Assembly: GCA_025517485.1 (NCBI GenBank)
Contig: JAOPKB010000024.1
Span: forward strand, 1-44,948
Reading direction: 5' to 3'
DNA from: Natronoglomus mannanivorans
Lineage (GTDB): Archaea; Halobacteriota; Halobacteria; Halobacteriales; Natrialbaceae
Length of the DNA: 44,948 bases
This document shows, piece by piece, positions 33,730 through 41,478 of this stretch. The position numbers and the translations under genes are program-made. How positions within the stretch are numbered: position 1 is the stretch's first letter; every line of letters starts with the position of its first letter. The notes below the pieces were generated by a model. It was not told the origin of the DNA. It did no database searches and saw nothing but the letters and a program-made list of their open reading frames with translations.

Positions 33730-34787
33730 CTGATAGCACGATCGACAGTAAATCGGGCGAGGGATCTTTCGACCTCGGTCCGAGCGTCGACGAATTATTC
33801 GGGGACATCGAAGAGGAGTCGCCGGAGTCCGTCCAGCAGGACGAAGACGAGGACCGAAACGGGAACGAGAACGGAACTGGAGCACCCACCACCGACACAG
33901 CGGATCCTACCGACGACGGGATCGAAGACCAGACGGCGGCAGACGTCTTCAACCAACTCCGGGACGAAACACCGGATACCGACGGATCCGACATTCTCGA
34001 GGACGAGAGCCCGACCGACATCATCGCCAGCGCCGACAAGCCGGTAGACGAGCCGTCGGCGGCCGACGACGGTCTCCTCGTCGACGAAAGCGCACTCGAG
34101 AACCTCCTGTTGACCGGACGGACGAAAGAAGACGAGTTCCTCTGGGTCGACGACGGCTCGAGTGACGAGGCAGATGCGGACGGCGGAAGCCCGAGCGACG
34201 AGCAACCATCGATTGTCGACGAATCCGGTTCGAACTCGAGTGAACAGGTCGCGGATACGTCGTCTGTGACTGACTCGGATTCGACGACAGCCGCGTGCGC
34301 CACCGCGGACGGCACAGGCGATGCTGCCGATGTGTCTGGGACACTCGAGACCTCGAGTCCCAGTGTCGAATCGCAGTCTCAGTCTCCGTCACAATCGAAA
34401 TCGACGTCGGAATCGAACACCGACATCGACGGAGAGACGGACACCGACGGCGAGGACACCTCACAGCCGTCGACAGCGACGACGCAGTCGTCGTCGACTG
34501 GCAGCGGCAGTTCCACGAACACACGGCCGAAGCAGACGACACAGACCTCTTCACAACAGAAATCTAAGACGTCGGGGGCAGCTAATAAACGGACGAAACG
34601 ACAGAAGCAAGCGAAGCGAAAGAAGACCCGGAAAAGCGAGACACGGAAGCAATCCGCGAAAAGGAAGAAGAAAGGGAAGGGGAAAGGAAAGGCCAACGGG
34701 AAACAGAAGCAGAACTCGGAGTCAGAGGACGCTTCACGAAGCCTCTTCGAACGGCTCGGATCGAAAGTCGGTCGGCTGTTCTCCTAG
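33726..34787 (+). CDS. Acidic/Ser-Thr-rich protein with a Lys/Arg-rich tail, unknown
   Basis: 353 residues, no family recognised. Residues 1-160 are strongly acidic with some order-like motifs (FDLGPSVDELFGDIEEE, ADVFNQLRDETP, ESALENLLLTGRTKEDEFLW). Residues 160-265 are Ser/Thr/Asp/Gln-rich and probably disordered. Residues ~270-335 are densely basic (NKRTKRQKQAKRKKTRKSE and then KRKKKGKGKGKANGKQKQ), which is rare in haloarchaeal proteins. A short amphipathic end, SLFERLGSKVGRLFS, closes it. There is no signal or membrane segment. A nucleic-acid- or membrane-associated role is an inference. An AAGGAG run at 33718-33723 lies very close to the ATG. Confidence 0.8.
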   Translation: MTDSTIDSKSGEGSFDLGPSVDELFGDIEEESPESVQQDEDEDRNGNENGTGAPTTDTADPTDDGIEDQTAADVFNQLRDETPDTDGSDILEDESPTDIIASADKPVDEPSAADDGLLVDESALENLLLTGRTKEDEFLWVDDGSSDEADADGGSPSDEQPSIVDESGSNSSEQVADTSSVTDSDSTTAACATADGTGDAADVSGTLETSSPSVESQSQSPSQSKSTSESNTDIDGETDTDGEDTSQPSTATTQSSSTGSGSSTNTRPKQTTQTSSQQKSKTSGAANKRTKRQKQAKRKKTRKSETRKQSAKRKKKGKGKGKANGKQKQNSESEDASRSLFERLGSKVGRLFS

Positions 34788-34856
34788 ACTCTCTCTGGAC
34801 TCGGACCCGTAGACGTACGTTTGCGTGTGCTGCTGGTTTTGCTGCTTCTCTTGGTT

Positions 34857-34886
34857 CTCGAGCGCTCGAGCACACGAGCGCTCGAG
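34857..34886. terminator. Perfect 12-base inverted repeat between convergent genes
   Basis: Arms CTCGAGCGCTCG (34857-34868) and CGAGCGCTCGAG (34875-34886) flank a 6-base loop. It lies between the 3' ends of the Lys-tail gene and sucD. A possible bidirectional terminator or boundary structure. Confidence 0.4.
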
Positions 34887-35020
34887 TGTTCGAAATAGTC
34901 GAATTTGCAACGCTCGAGGGGATTTCTGAACCGTCGAGCGAGAACTGCCCTCGAGGGGACTCGAGTCGATCAGCACTGGGAGAAGAAGACGAGAAGAAGA
35001 CGATACGAACGGCGAGACAG

Positions 35021-35890
35021 CTACAGGAAGCTCTCGATGTGGTCGGCGACCTCTTCGGGCGTGTCGCCGACGGGGACGCCCGCGTCGTTGAGGGCGTTGA
35101 TCTTGCTCTCTGCGGTCCCGGTCCCGGAACCGGAGACGATGGCGCCGGCGTGGCCCATCCGTTTGCCCGGCGGGGCGGTCCGGCCGGCGATGAAGCCTGC
35201 GACGGGTGTCTCGACGTGGTCGTCGATAAAGGCCGCGGCCTCCTCTTCGTCCTCGCCGCCGATTTCGCCGCACATCACGATCGCCTTCGTGTCTGGATCG
35301 TTCTCGAAGAGCTCGAGTGCGTCGACGAAGTCGGTGCCGATGATGGGGTCGCCGCCGATACCGATCGCGGTCGTCTGGCCGATGCCGCGGTTGGTGAGGC
35401 TGTCGACGACTTGGTAGGTCAACGTGCCCGAGCGGGAGACGAGACCGACGTCACCCTCCGCGAAGATGTTACCCGGCAGAATGCCGAGTTTGGCCTCGCC
35501 GGGCGTGATGAGACCCGGACAGTTTGGGCCGATGAGTCGGGTGTCGGTCTCGGTCAGGCGCTTGTTGACCCGGGCCATGTCCTGGGTTGGGACGCCCTCG
35601 GTGATCGCGACCGCCAGGTCGAGGTCGGTATCGAGCGCCTCGAAGATGGCGTCGCCGGCGAACGCCGGCGGGACGAAGATGACCGAGGCGTCGGCGTTTT
35701 CTTCCTCGACTGCTTCGTCGACCGTGTCGTAGACGGGCACGCCGTGGACTTCCTGCCCGCCCTTGCCGGGAACTGCACCGGCGACGACGTTCGTGCCGTA
35801 CTCGATCATCTGGCCGGCGTGGAACTTCCCTTCGCCGCCGGTAATCCCCTGTACAACTACGCGGGTATCGTCGTCGACTAAGACACTCAT
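35021..35890 (-). CDS. sucD: Succinate-CoA ligase (ADP-forming) alpha subunit
   Basis: Forms with SucC the TCA-cycle enzyme that makes ATP from succinyl-CoA. 289 residues. The phosphorylated histidine is H247 in MGHAGAIVSG. The CoA-binding Rossmann part opens with VVVQGITGGEGKFHAGQM (~11-28), and LIGPNCPGLITPGE is at about 118-131. It overlaps sucC by 4 bases (35887-35890). The start is ATG 35890. Confidence 0.96.
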   Translation of the reverse strand: MSVLVDDDTRVVVQGITGGEGKFHAGQMIEYGTNVVAGAVPGKGGQEVHGVPVYDTVDEAVEEENADASVIFVPPAFAGDAIFEALDTDLDLAVAITEGVPTQDMARVNKRLTETDTRLIGPNCPGLITPGEAKLGILPGNIFAEGDVGLVSRSGTLTYQVVDSLTNRGIGQTTAIGIGGDPIIGTDFVDALELFENDPDTKAIVMCGEIGGEDEEEAAAFIDDHVETPVAGFIAGRTAPPGKRMGHAGAIVSGSGTGTAESKINALNDAGVPVGDTPEEVADHIESFL

Positions 35891-37035
35891 GCTTCCACCT
35901 CGTCAGCGTACTCGACGGCACGCTGGACCGCAGCCTCGAGGGTCTGTTCGACCGTCACGAGGTCCTCGTTGAGAATCTCCATGCCTTCCTCCCAGTTCGT
36001 GCCTGCCAGTCGGACGACGACGGGTTTCGGAATCTCGTCGAACTGTTCGAGCGCTTCGTTGATCCCTTTAGCGACCTCGTCGCCGCGGGTGATGCCGCCG
36101 AAGATGTTGAACACGACGCTGTCGACGTTCTCGTCGGAGAACACCATGTCCAGCGCGTTCGCGATCCGCTCGGCTTTCGCGCCACCGCCGACGTCGAGGA
36201 AGTTGGCGGGTTCGCCACCGTAGTGGTCGACGAGGTCGAGGGTCGTCATGACGAGTCCGGCGCCGTTGCCGATGATGCCGACGTTGCCCTCGAGACGGAC
36301 GTAGTCGAAGTCGTACTCGTCTGCCTTCTGCTCGAGTGCGTCGCCGCTGGCCGCTTCCTCTTCCATCTCCGCGAGCTCGGGCTGGCGAAAGAGCGCGTCC
36401 TCGTCGATGTTCATCACGGCGTCGGCCGCGATGACCTCGCCGTCGCTGGTGACCATCAGCGGGTTGATCTCTGCGTCGGAGCCGTCCCGGTCGTCCCAGA
36501 GCTGATAGAGCGTCGTGAGGATACTCGAGACGTCCCGCGCCAGGTCGCTGTCGACGCCGGCATCGTAGACGGCCTTGCGGGCCTGATAGGGATGCATCCC
36601 GAATGCGGGGTCGATGTGTTCGCGAGCGATCGCCTCCGGTGTCTCTTCGGCGACCTCTTCGATGTTGATGCCACCTTTCGTCGAGACCATGGCGACGGGT
36701 TTGCCCGCGCCGCGGTCCATCGTGACGCTCACGTAGAGTTCGTTGACGAAGTCGACTGCCTCCTCGACGAGGACGCGGTCGACGTGGTAGCCTTTGAGAT
36801 CCATCCCGAGGATGGAGTCGGCTGCCTCGCGTGCTTCGTCCTCGTTGTCGACGAGTTCGATTCCGCCGGCCTTCCCGCGGCCGCCGACCTGTACCTGCGC
36901 TTTGATCGCGACCGGATAGCCGATTGCCTCGGCTGCGGCCACGACGCCGTCGACGTCCGACGCGAGCTGTGAGTCCGGCGTCGGAATCCCGGCATCGGCG
37001 AAGACTTGCTTCGCCTGATACTCGTGGAGTTTCAT
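35887..37035 (-). CDS. sucC: Succinate-CoA ligase (ADP-forming) beta subunit
   Basis: Nucleotide- and succinate-binding subunit with an N-terminal ATP-grasp fold. 382 residues from ATG 37035 (MKLHEYQAKQVFADAGIPTP). Signatures include KAQVQVGGRGKAGGI (about 46-60), EINPLM near residue 190 and the GNGAGLVMTTLDLV and NIFGGITRGDEVA stretches in the C-terminal domain. A longer frame to 37344 has no family support. The minus-strand GGATTTAAGC (37063-37072) lies about 30 bases upstream. It is first gene of the sucC-sucD operon. Confidence 0.96.
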   Translation of the reverse strand: MKLHEYQAKQVFADAGIPTPDSQLASDVDGVVAAAEAIGYPVAIKAQVQVGGRGKAGGIELVDNEDEAREAADSILGMDLKGYHVDRVLVEEAVDFVNELYVSVTMDRGAGKPVAMVSTKGGINIEEVAEETPEAIAREHIDPAFGMHPYQARKAVYDAGVDSDLARDVSSILTTLYQLWDDRDGSDAEINPLMVTSDGEVIAADAVMNIDEDALFRQPELAEMEEEAASGDALEQKADEYDFDYVRLEGNVGIIGNGAGLVMTTLDLVDHYGGEPANFLDVGGGAKAERIANALDMVFSDENVDSVVFNIFGGITRGDEVAKGINEALEQFDEIPKPVVVRLAGTNWEEGMEILNEDLVTVEQTLEAAVQRAVEYADEVEA

Positions 37036-37415
37036 GTGCACTCGAAAGGCGGACTCCTCACCGCTTAAATCCTGCAGTTTCGTTCGCCCAGTGTGGTGGT
37101 TATCGATCGGACGATTATCACTGAAGACGGTGATATTCTTGCCAGGATATTCGGAAGACGGAGAGATAATTCGACAAAGTTGCTTCGACAGGCCGATGAT
37201 CGGTGACGACACCGAGGTCGGCGAGACGGCCTCTGTTCGATGGAACTTCACTCGAGTCGGGGTCTCATCTTCGCGCGTGGGTTGCAGTGGCTCCTCGACG
37301 CCTCCCAACTCCACTGATCGACTGGGTTTCGTCAGTCGATCCACCTGTGTGGTCGGTGGACCGATGAGAGGCGCTCCGGGAGGAATCTCGAGTTCTCGCC
37401 GTACTCGCCGAGACG
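37036..37415. other. sucC promoter region
   Basis: 380 bases with no supported gene. It holds a TATA-like TTTAA box (37063-37072, minus strand) and a small stem TATCAC/GTGATA (37116-37121 with 37130-37135). The overlapping frames are shadows or unsupported. Confidence 0.5.
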
Positions 37416-37715
37416 TTACATCGGATCTGGATCGAGGTCGAGATCGAGATCGATCGACGACGATTCGGCTTCCCCGTCGACGTGAACCGTCTTCGAACTG
37501 TCGACACGAATCGACAGGCCTGCGTATTCGAACGCGACCGAAACGCCTCGAGTCGAGGTAAACAACCGCTCGAGTGCATCGGAGTCGATCGCGTGATACA
37601 GCGGTCGCATCTCCGTGACCTCGTCGTTTCGAACTGCGGCAGCAGCTCGGACGACCGCTTCCGCGATCGATCGATACTGGTCGCCGTCGACTTCGAGTAT
37701 GGGTTCCCGTGTCAT
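37416..37715 (-). CDS. HalOD1 output-domain protein
   Basis: 99 residues from ATG 37715 (MTREPILEVDGDQYRSIAEA). The core MRPLYHAIDSDALERLF followed by VSVAFEYAGLSIRVDSS is the HalOD1 output domain, a small module found at the ends of haloarchaeal signalling proteins and alone. The C-terminus has an Asp-Leu-rich run (SIDLDLDLDPDPM). Presumably it relays or binds signals in a two-component-like network. It lies among HTH_10 and DUF7344 genes on the same strand. Confidence 0.85.
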   Translation of the reverse strand: MTREPILEVDGDQYRSIAEAVVRAAAAVRNDEVTEMRPLYHAIDSDALERLFTSTRGVSVAFEYAGLSIRVDSSKTVHVDGEAESSSIDLDLDLDPDPM

Positions 37716-37867
37716 CGTTTCGGCTTGCCCCCCAATGTCCGATCGATCTGTAAGGTTCGATCGGGTCGCAAAACGGGACGTAATATCGTGATCGTACGCG
37801 GCCCGACGAAGTACCTGTTTCCGTTCACCAGTTAATGCCTTTAAAACGCGGCGGATCTCCGTACGGG

Positions 37868-38533
37868 TCACCGAGATGACCGGTCGAGGACGGTGTTCTC
37901 GACGAGCGTCCGCTGGGCCCGGCGGAGCCGACCACTGATCGCCGCCGGTGTGACGTCGAACGACGATGCCAACTCCTCGGTCGATACGGATCGCGGCTCG
38001 TCGAAGTAGCCGTTCGACGCCGCGACGGCGAGGGTCTCTCGCTGTTTGTCCGTCAGGCCGTAGGCCTGGTCTCGGGTGTGTTGTTGAATCGAGAAGATCT
38101 GTCGCAGGTCGAATCCGAGTTCGGTTTCCTCGCAGATATCGTGAAACGACTCCACGTGCGTCCGGTCGGGAAACCGAAGCTCGAACCACCACTCGTCCCC
38201 CTCGTTTCGATCCATCCCGTGTCCCTCGACCAGCATCGCGTCCGTTCGCTGGACGCAGTCGATGAACCCGGTGACGAGTTCGTCCCACTCGACCCTGTAC
38301 AGCCCCCCTTCGTCGACGGTCTCGATACGAGTGATCGAGGCGATCTCCGGTTCGTCCTCGACGACCGCTTCGAACCGCTCGAGGTTCGATCCCCAGACCC
38401 AGAAGTACGGCATGATGTCGTGTCTCGACGGGACGACTCGCTCGAACTCGACCCGCTCGATCGCGTCGACCTGTAGTGCATCACCGAGAACGAACGATTC
38501 GGAAGGAACACTGAAGGTCGCGAGGACGCTCAT
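37868..38533 (-). CDS. HTH_10 (Bat-like) transcriptional regulator
   Basis: 221 residues. The N-terminal sensor-like domain spans about 1-155, with MPYFWVWG (~41-48) and YRVEWDEL (~78-85) matching the related protein at 40685-41296. The HTH_10 domain (YGLTDKQRETLAVAASNGYF at ~158-177, then STEELASSFDVTPAAISGRL) ends RRAQRTLVENTV. A TATA-like GGTTAAAT (38557-38564, minus strand) is 27 bases before the ATG. It is an intact paralogue and useful for judging the truncated neighbour. The targets are unknown. Confidence 0.88.
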   Translation of the reverse strand: MSVLATFSVPSESFVLGDALQVDAIERVEFERVVPSRHDIMPYFWVWGSNLERFEAVVEDEPEIASITRIETVDEGGLYRVEWDELVTGFIDCVQRTDAMLVEGHGMDRNEGDEWWFELRFPDRTHVESFHDICEETELGFDLRQIFSIQQHTRDQAYGLTDKQRETLAVAASNGYFDEPRSVSTEELASSFDVTPAAISGRLRRAQRTLVENTVLDRSSR

Positions 38534-38645
38534 ACCCCTTCGTTCGACGTCGATCGATTTAACCGGGCACCCAACATCGTTTGTGCGGCGTTCGAGCCCC
38601 GACGACGGAGACCTGACACATGGCGGCGCCCCGACACCTCGCTCG

Positions 38646-39038
38646 TCAATCGTCGCCGAGCTCCCGATAGTCGGCGGTCGGAATTGGCTCCTCGAGACAC
38701 TCGTCTGTTCGTGCCATCGAGAGAAACGGCTCGAGTTCGTCCAGTCGATCGATGGAGGCGATCAGGTCCCGTTCCTGATCGTAGGTTGCGAGACCAGCGT
38801 CTGCGAGCTTCGGAACGTGATTGTGGTAGAGATCGAGGTAAATCTCTGTGACCGCTTCCGGCGAGAGGTTCGTGATCCGAGTGTCGTGTTCGCGGACGGC
38901 GACTTCGTCGGCCAAGTCGGCGAGCGCCACCGTCTGGTGATCGTCGAGGACGGCGAGCGTCGTGCGGCGGCGGCAAGTATCCAGAATCGAAAAGACCGTA
39001 TCGAGTTCGAGTTCGAGTGACGGGGAGTCGGCGTCCAT
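38646..39038 (-). CDS. DUF7344 winged-helix-like protein
   Basis: 130 residues from ATG 39038 (MDADSPSLELELDTVFSILD). The stretch TVFSILDTCRRRTTLAVLDDHQTVALADLADEVA (~14-47, given only partly here) is the DUF7344 winged-helix region. It is followed by YHNHVPKLADAGLATYD (~86-102), the usual wing/dimer segment. This family is a common haloarchaeal DNA-binding output module. It lies immediately downstream of the gene broken by the IS element. A GTG at 39044 would add two residues. Confidence 0.85.
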   Translation of the reverse strand: MDADSPSLELELDTVFSILDTCRRRTTLAVLDDHQTVALADLADEVAVREHDTRITNLSPEAVTEIYLDLYHNHVPKLADAGLATYDQERDLIASIDRLDELEPFLSMARTDECLEEPIPTADYRELGDD

Positions 39039-39116
39039 TGGCACTACTATCGCGAGACCGGTCGATTACGGGCGGGCTTGTACTATCAGCACTTTAAGTA
39101 GGGTCCCGATCGTCGG

Positions 39117-39182
39117 CTACTCGTCCCGTGGCGATTCGTCCGATGGTGGTGTCACGACGAGCGTATTTCCGATGAGCGAGTG
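39117..39182 (-). pseudogene. 3' remnant of the HTH_10 gene cut by the IS element
   Basis: Continuing leftward from 39182, one frame reads His then SLIGNTLVVTPP, followed by SDESPRDE and TAG at 39117-39119. This is the kind of tail that follows RLRRxxx in HTH_10 proteins (compare RRAQRTLVENTV in the paralogue). Joined to codon 202 of the upstream part (ends 40691), it gives one open frame of 223 codons, equal in length to the 5'-most HTH_10 gene of this window. Confidence 0.82.
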
Positions 39183-39330
39183 GTGACATCCTCCCCGTCG
39201 TAAACGACGGGGCTTCCCGTACCGCAGGTTGGGATCTTTGCCGGTCTACGACACAACCTGTTCTCTCGTGCGAAACATACCGCTCTCGCGGTCGAACAAG
39301 TAGGTCGATGGCTGTGCCACACAGCCGTTA
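39163..39330 (-). ncRNA. Predicted TnpB guide RNA (omega/reRNA) with its guide segment
   Basis: TnpB elements express a structured RNA from the 3' end of tnpB through the right end, and the guide is read from the flank. Here the right end carries a perfect stem CCCCGTCG-TAAA-CGACGGGG (39193-39212). The guide would be about 39182 down to 39163, identical to the interrupted gene's tail. In haloarchaea, transcripts overlapping tnpB 3' ends (sotRNAs) are known. The 5' boundary is a guess. Confidence 0.45.
39193..39212. repeat. Right-end hairpin of the IS element
   Basis: Perfect 8-bp stem with TAAA loop, close to the element boundary. It is a candidate for both transposase recognition and the guide-RNA scaffold end. 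Confidence 0.65.
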
Positions 39331-40496
39331 CTCCTATCCTCACCATGAGGACTCGGAGTTATCTTCTGACGCATGTTCTCTGCCCCGTTACAATCCGCAT
39401 TACCCACTAACCCACACGACGAACAAACGTACAAGCCACGCTCCACGCGGTTTGACTTCGTATCGTCACCACACGCCGAACACGTCTTCGACGTATCCCA
39501 TTCGTTCTTCTTCAGCACCTCGACGCCCCGTATCTCGCCTTTGTAGTTGAGGTACTGGTAGATGCGGTCGAACGCCCACGTGTGGAGTTTCTTATTGCCG
39601 TTCTTCCCCCAGTCAGAATCACGCACCTTCTCGGGCCAACTCACCGCGAGTGTTCCAACACCGCGCTCGACACACTCGGTTATGATGGCGTCCGTGAGAG
39701 TGTGGTAGAAGTGCGTCTCACGGTCAGCGAGTCTCCTGCGTGCCCACATCGACTTCTCCGATGGACCGTTCTCACCTTCGGTGTCGTATTCGGCTCGTTT
39801 GAAGTAGTGCTTGTCTTGTTTGAGCGAGTTACCGGGGTAGAGAACGTATTCGTCTGGGAAGGCGATCGTGGCGATGTTCTTGATTCCAAGGTCAATTCCC
39901 GCAACACCGTTGCCTGCTGAGTCGTTCGTTTCGAGTTCGACTTTGCAGACGAAGTGTAGTTCCCACTCGTCTCCGTTCCAGACGGCTCGAACGTTCTGAA
40001 CCTTGTTGACTTCTGTGAGGTCAACGTCGGGGCGCGTTTGGTACTCACAGAGCAGGAAGTCCGACCAATACTCCTTGAGGTTCGACCCTTTGCTGAGTCG
40101 GACGTGGTTGTTTTCGGGGTCGTGTTTGAACCCGTCTGCTTTGAACGTGACCGTGCTACTTGGTCGCTTGTCGCCGTGTTTTCGGTAGCCGGGCGGATTC
40201 GCCTTCTCATCTTTGTGTCGCAAGTCGAACCATGACTGGAAAGCGTCGGAAAGTTCTTCAATGACTTTCTGACTTGATTGTGCGTTCAGGTCTTTCCAGC
40301 ACGACTGGTTCTTCATATACGATTTGAGCGAGCCTTCGTCGGGAATCTTACCAATCTCATCCCATACGCGGTCTGCTGTCCATCGTGCGACGTTCCAGAT
40401 TTTCGAGGCGGAATCTCCGAGCAAGTCGAGGCCATCACAGACCTGTTGGTGGTTCTGGATGGAACCAACGTAGGTGCGTGTGGCCTGAATCGACAT
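39246..40496 (-). CDS. tnpB: TnpB, RNA-guided endonuclease of IS200/IS605-type element
   Basis: 416 residues from ATG 40496 (MSIQATRTYVGSIQNHQ). The RuvC-I aspartate is D202 (GIDLGIKN), the zinc ribbon is C339-x2-C342 and C358-x2-C361, and the RuvC-III aspartate is D368 (NADCNGAENM). The RuvC-II acidic residue is not in the usual position: the segment reads TLAVSWPEKVRDSDW, so E289 is the nearest candidate, which may reduce activity. The N-terminal WED/REC-like part is complete. The frame is intact from start to stop. TnpB enzymes cut double-stranded DNA matching their guide next to a TAM. Confidence 0.9.
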   Translation of the reverse strand: MSIQATRTYVGSIQNHQQVCDGLDLLGDSASKIWNVARWTADRVWDEIGKIPDEGSLKSYMKNQSCWKDLNAQSSQKVIEELSDAFQSWFDLRHKDEKANPPGYRKHGDKRPSSTVTFKADGFKHDPENNHVRLSKGSNLKEYWSDFLLCEYQTRPDVDLTEVNKVQNVRAVWNGDEWELHFVCKVELETNDSAGNGVAGIDLGIKNIATIAFPDEYVLYPGNSLKQDKHYFKRAEYDTEGENGPSEKSMWARRRLADRETHFYHTLTDAIITECVERGVGTLAVSWPEKVRDSDWGKNGNKKLHTWAFDRIYQYLNYKGEIRGVEVLKKNEWDTSKTCSACGDDTKSNRVERGLYVCSSCGLVGNADCNGAENMRQKITPSPHGEDRSNGCVAQPSTYLFDRESGMFRTREQVVS

Positions 40497-40510
40497 ACAT
40501 AGACTATGTA
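40496..40510. promoter_or_regulatory. Palindrome TACATAG-A-CTATGTA at the tnpB start
   Basis: Perfect 7-base arms overlapping the tnpB initiation codon. It might control tnpB transcription or translation, or be part of the left-end structure. Confidence 0.4.
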
Positions 40511-40605
40511 GACAAACCAACTTAATGACTCGGATTAGCGTTGAATATCCGGCCTGTTATCGAGCGGTGGATTTCGTAGTCGGGTGACGCGATTCATGCC
40601 CGTCC

Positions 40606-40669
40606 CCAGAACGCTTGCGTTCTGGTGTGCGCGCAAGACCTGGCGGTCTTGCGAACGCCCTAAAGGGCG
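40606..40669. repeat. Array of three hairpins in the IS left end
   Basis: Stem 1: CCAGAACGC/GCGTTCTGG (40606-40625, 2-base loop). Stem 2: CGCAAGACC/GGTCTTGCG (40632-40653, TGGC loop). Stem 3: CGCCCT/AGGGCG (40656-40669). All are perfect and nearly contiguous. Confidence 0.7.
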
Positions 40670-40684
40670 GGATTCTCTCGCTGT

Positions 40685-41296
40685 TTAAAGATAGCCCTGC
40701 TGGAGTCGCTGGGAGACCGATTGCTGTGTGATTCCGAGGGCCTCGGCGACGTCCGCCAGCGAAACGTCCGAGGAGGTGAAGTACTCGAGTTCCCACGCGG
40801 TCACGAGCGCCTCGTGTTGTTTCACGGTCAATCCGTACTGGCCGCCCGCCCGCGGATGAGCGCGTTCGAACAGTTGGGTGAGCTGGAACGGGATGTCGTG
40901 TTCGGCACAGTAGTCTCGAAACTGATCGAGTCGGTCGCGGTCGGTGAACCGGATCCGGAGTTGCCAGTCGGTGTACTGTGCGGACGCCTCGAGTACCGTC
41001 GCACCGATCGCCGTGTATGCGTAGACGATCGTTTCGACGTCGTCGGTCCACTCGGCTCGGTACAGTGTCGCCCGGTCGAGCGTATCGATTCGTCGAAGAT
41101 CCGCGATCGACGGATCGGCCGCAGCGGCCTGTTCGAAGTCGTCGGGGGCACAGTCGCTGATCCAGAAGTACGGTGTGAGCACCTCGTCGGTCGCGACGAC
41201 GCGTTCGATTTCGATCACCAGCTCGGGCTCGGCCCGAAGCGTTTCGGACAGCGCGAACGCGTCGGCCGGCACGTGAAACTCTCCGAACAGGCTCAT
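40685..41296 (-). pseudogene. HTH_10 regulator truncated at its 3' end by the IS element
   Basis: The 5' part encodes 202 native residues, MSLFGEFHVPADAF through SQRLQQGY. It then enters the IS (one IS-encoded Leu and a TAA at 40685-40687). The N-terminal domain has LTPYFWISD and YRAEWTDD, matching the paralogue at 37868-38533. The HTH_10 helices (YGLTVKQHEALVTAWELEYF, then VAEALGITQQSVSQRL) are nearly complete, but the last ~20 residues are lost. The missing end is at 39117-39182. TATA-like TTATA (41319-41324) is 26 bases before ATG 41296. The truncated protein could still be made and might keep partial function. Confidence 0.85.
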
Positions 41297-41446
41297 AGTG
41301 GATGACAGGAGGGCAAGCGTATAAGAAGAGGCGGAAATCCCATGTCGTGAGAGCGATAGACGACAGTTCGGATGTCGGACCCGTTCGAGGCCGACCTCTG
41401 GTGCAGTACTCGAGAGGTCGATACTCGAGACCTACGACCATCACGG

Positions 41447-41455
41447 GATTTATGC
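41447..41455 (+). promoter_or_regulatory. TATA-like box of the PAS histidine kinase
   Basis: GATTTATGC centred 28 bases before ATG 41479 predicts a leaderless transcript. This is the reason for choosing that start over upstream in-frame ATGs. Confidence 0.5.
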
Positions 41456-41478
41456 TTGGCACCATCCACTGGGTATCC

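Larger units (their letters stand above)
39183..40690 (-). mobile_element. IS200/IS605-superfamily (IS1341-type) element carrying only tnpB
   Basis: About 1508 bases, defined by the join that restores the HTH_10 frame (one-base ambiguity because C occurs on both sides). The right end (39183-39245) has the 8-bp hairpin at 39193-39212. The left end (40497-40690) has three successive hairpins at 40606-40669 and the palindrome at 40496-40510. There is no target duplication, as expected for this superfamily. tnpA is absent, so movement would need a Y1 transposase in trans. Confidence 0.82.

Noticed and set aside
37034..37561. 175-codon plus-strand frame upstream of sucC
   Set aside because: It overlaps the sucC promoter and the HalOD1 gene and is basic and low-complexity. 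No family is recognised.
39183..40690. Complete IS605 with tnpA
   Set aside because: No Y1 transposase frame is found within or beside the element. Only tnpB is present.
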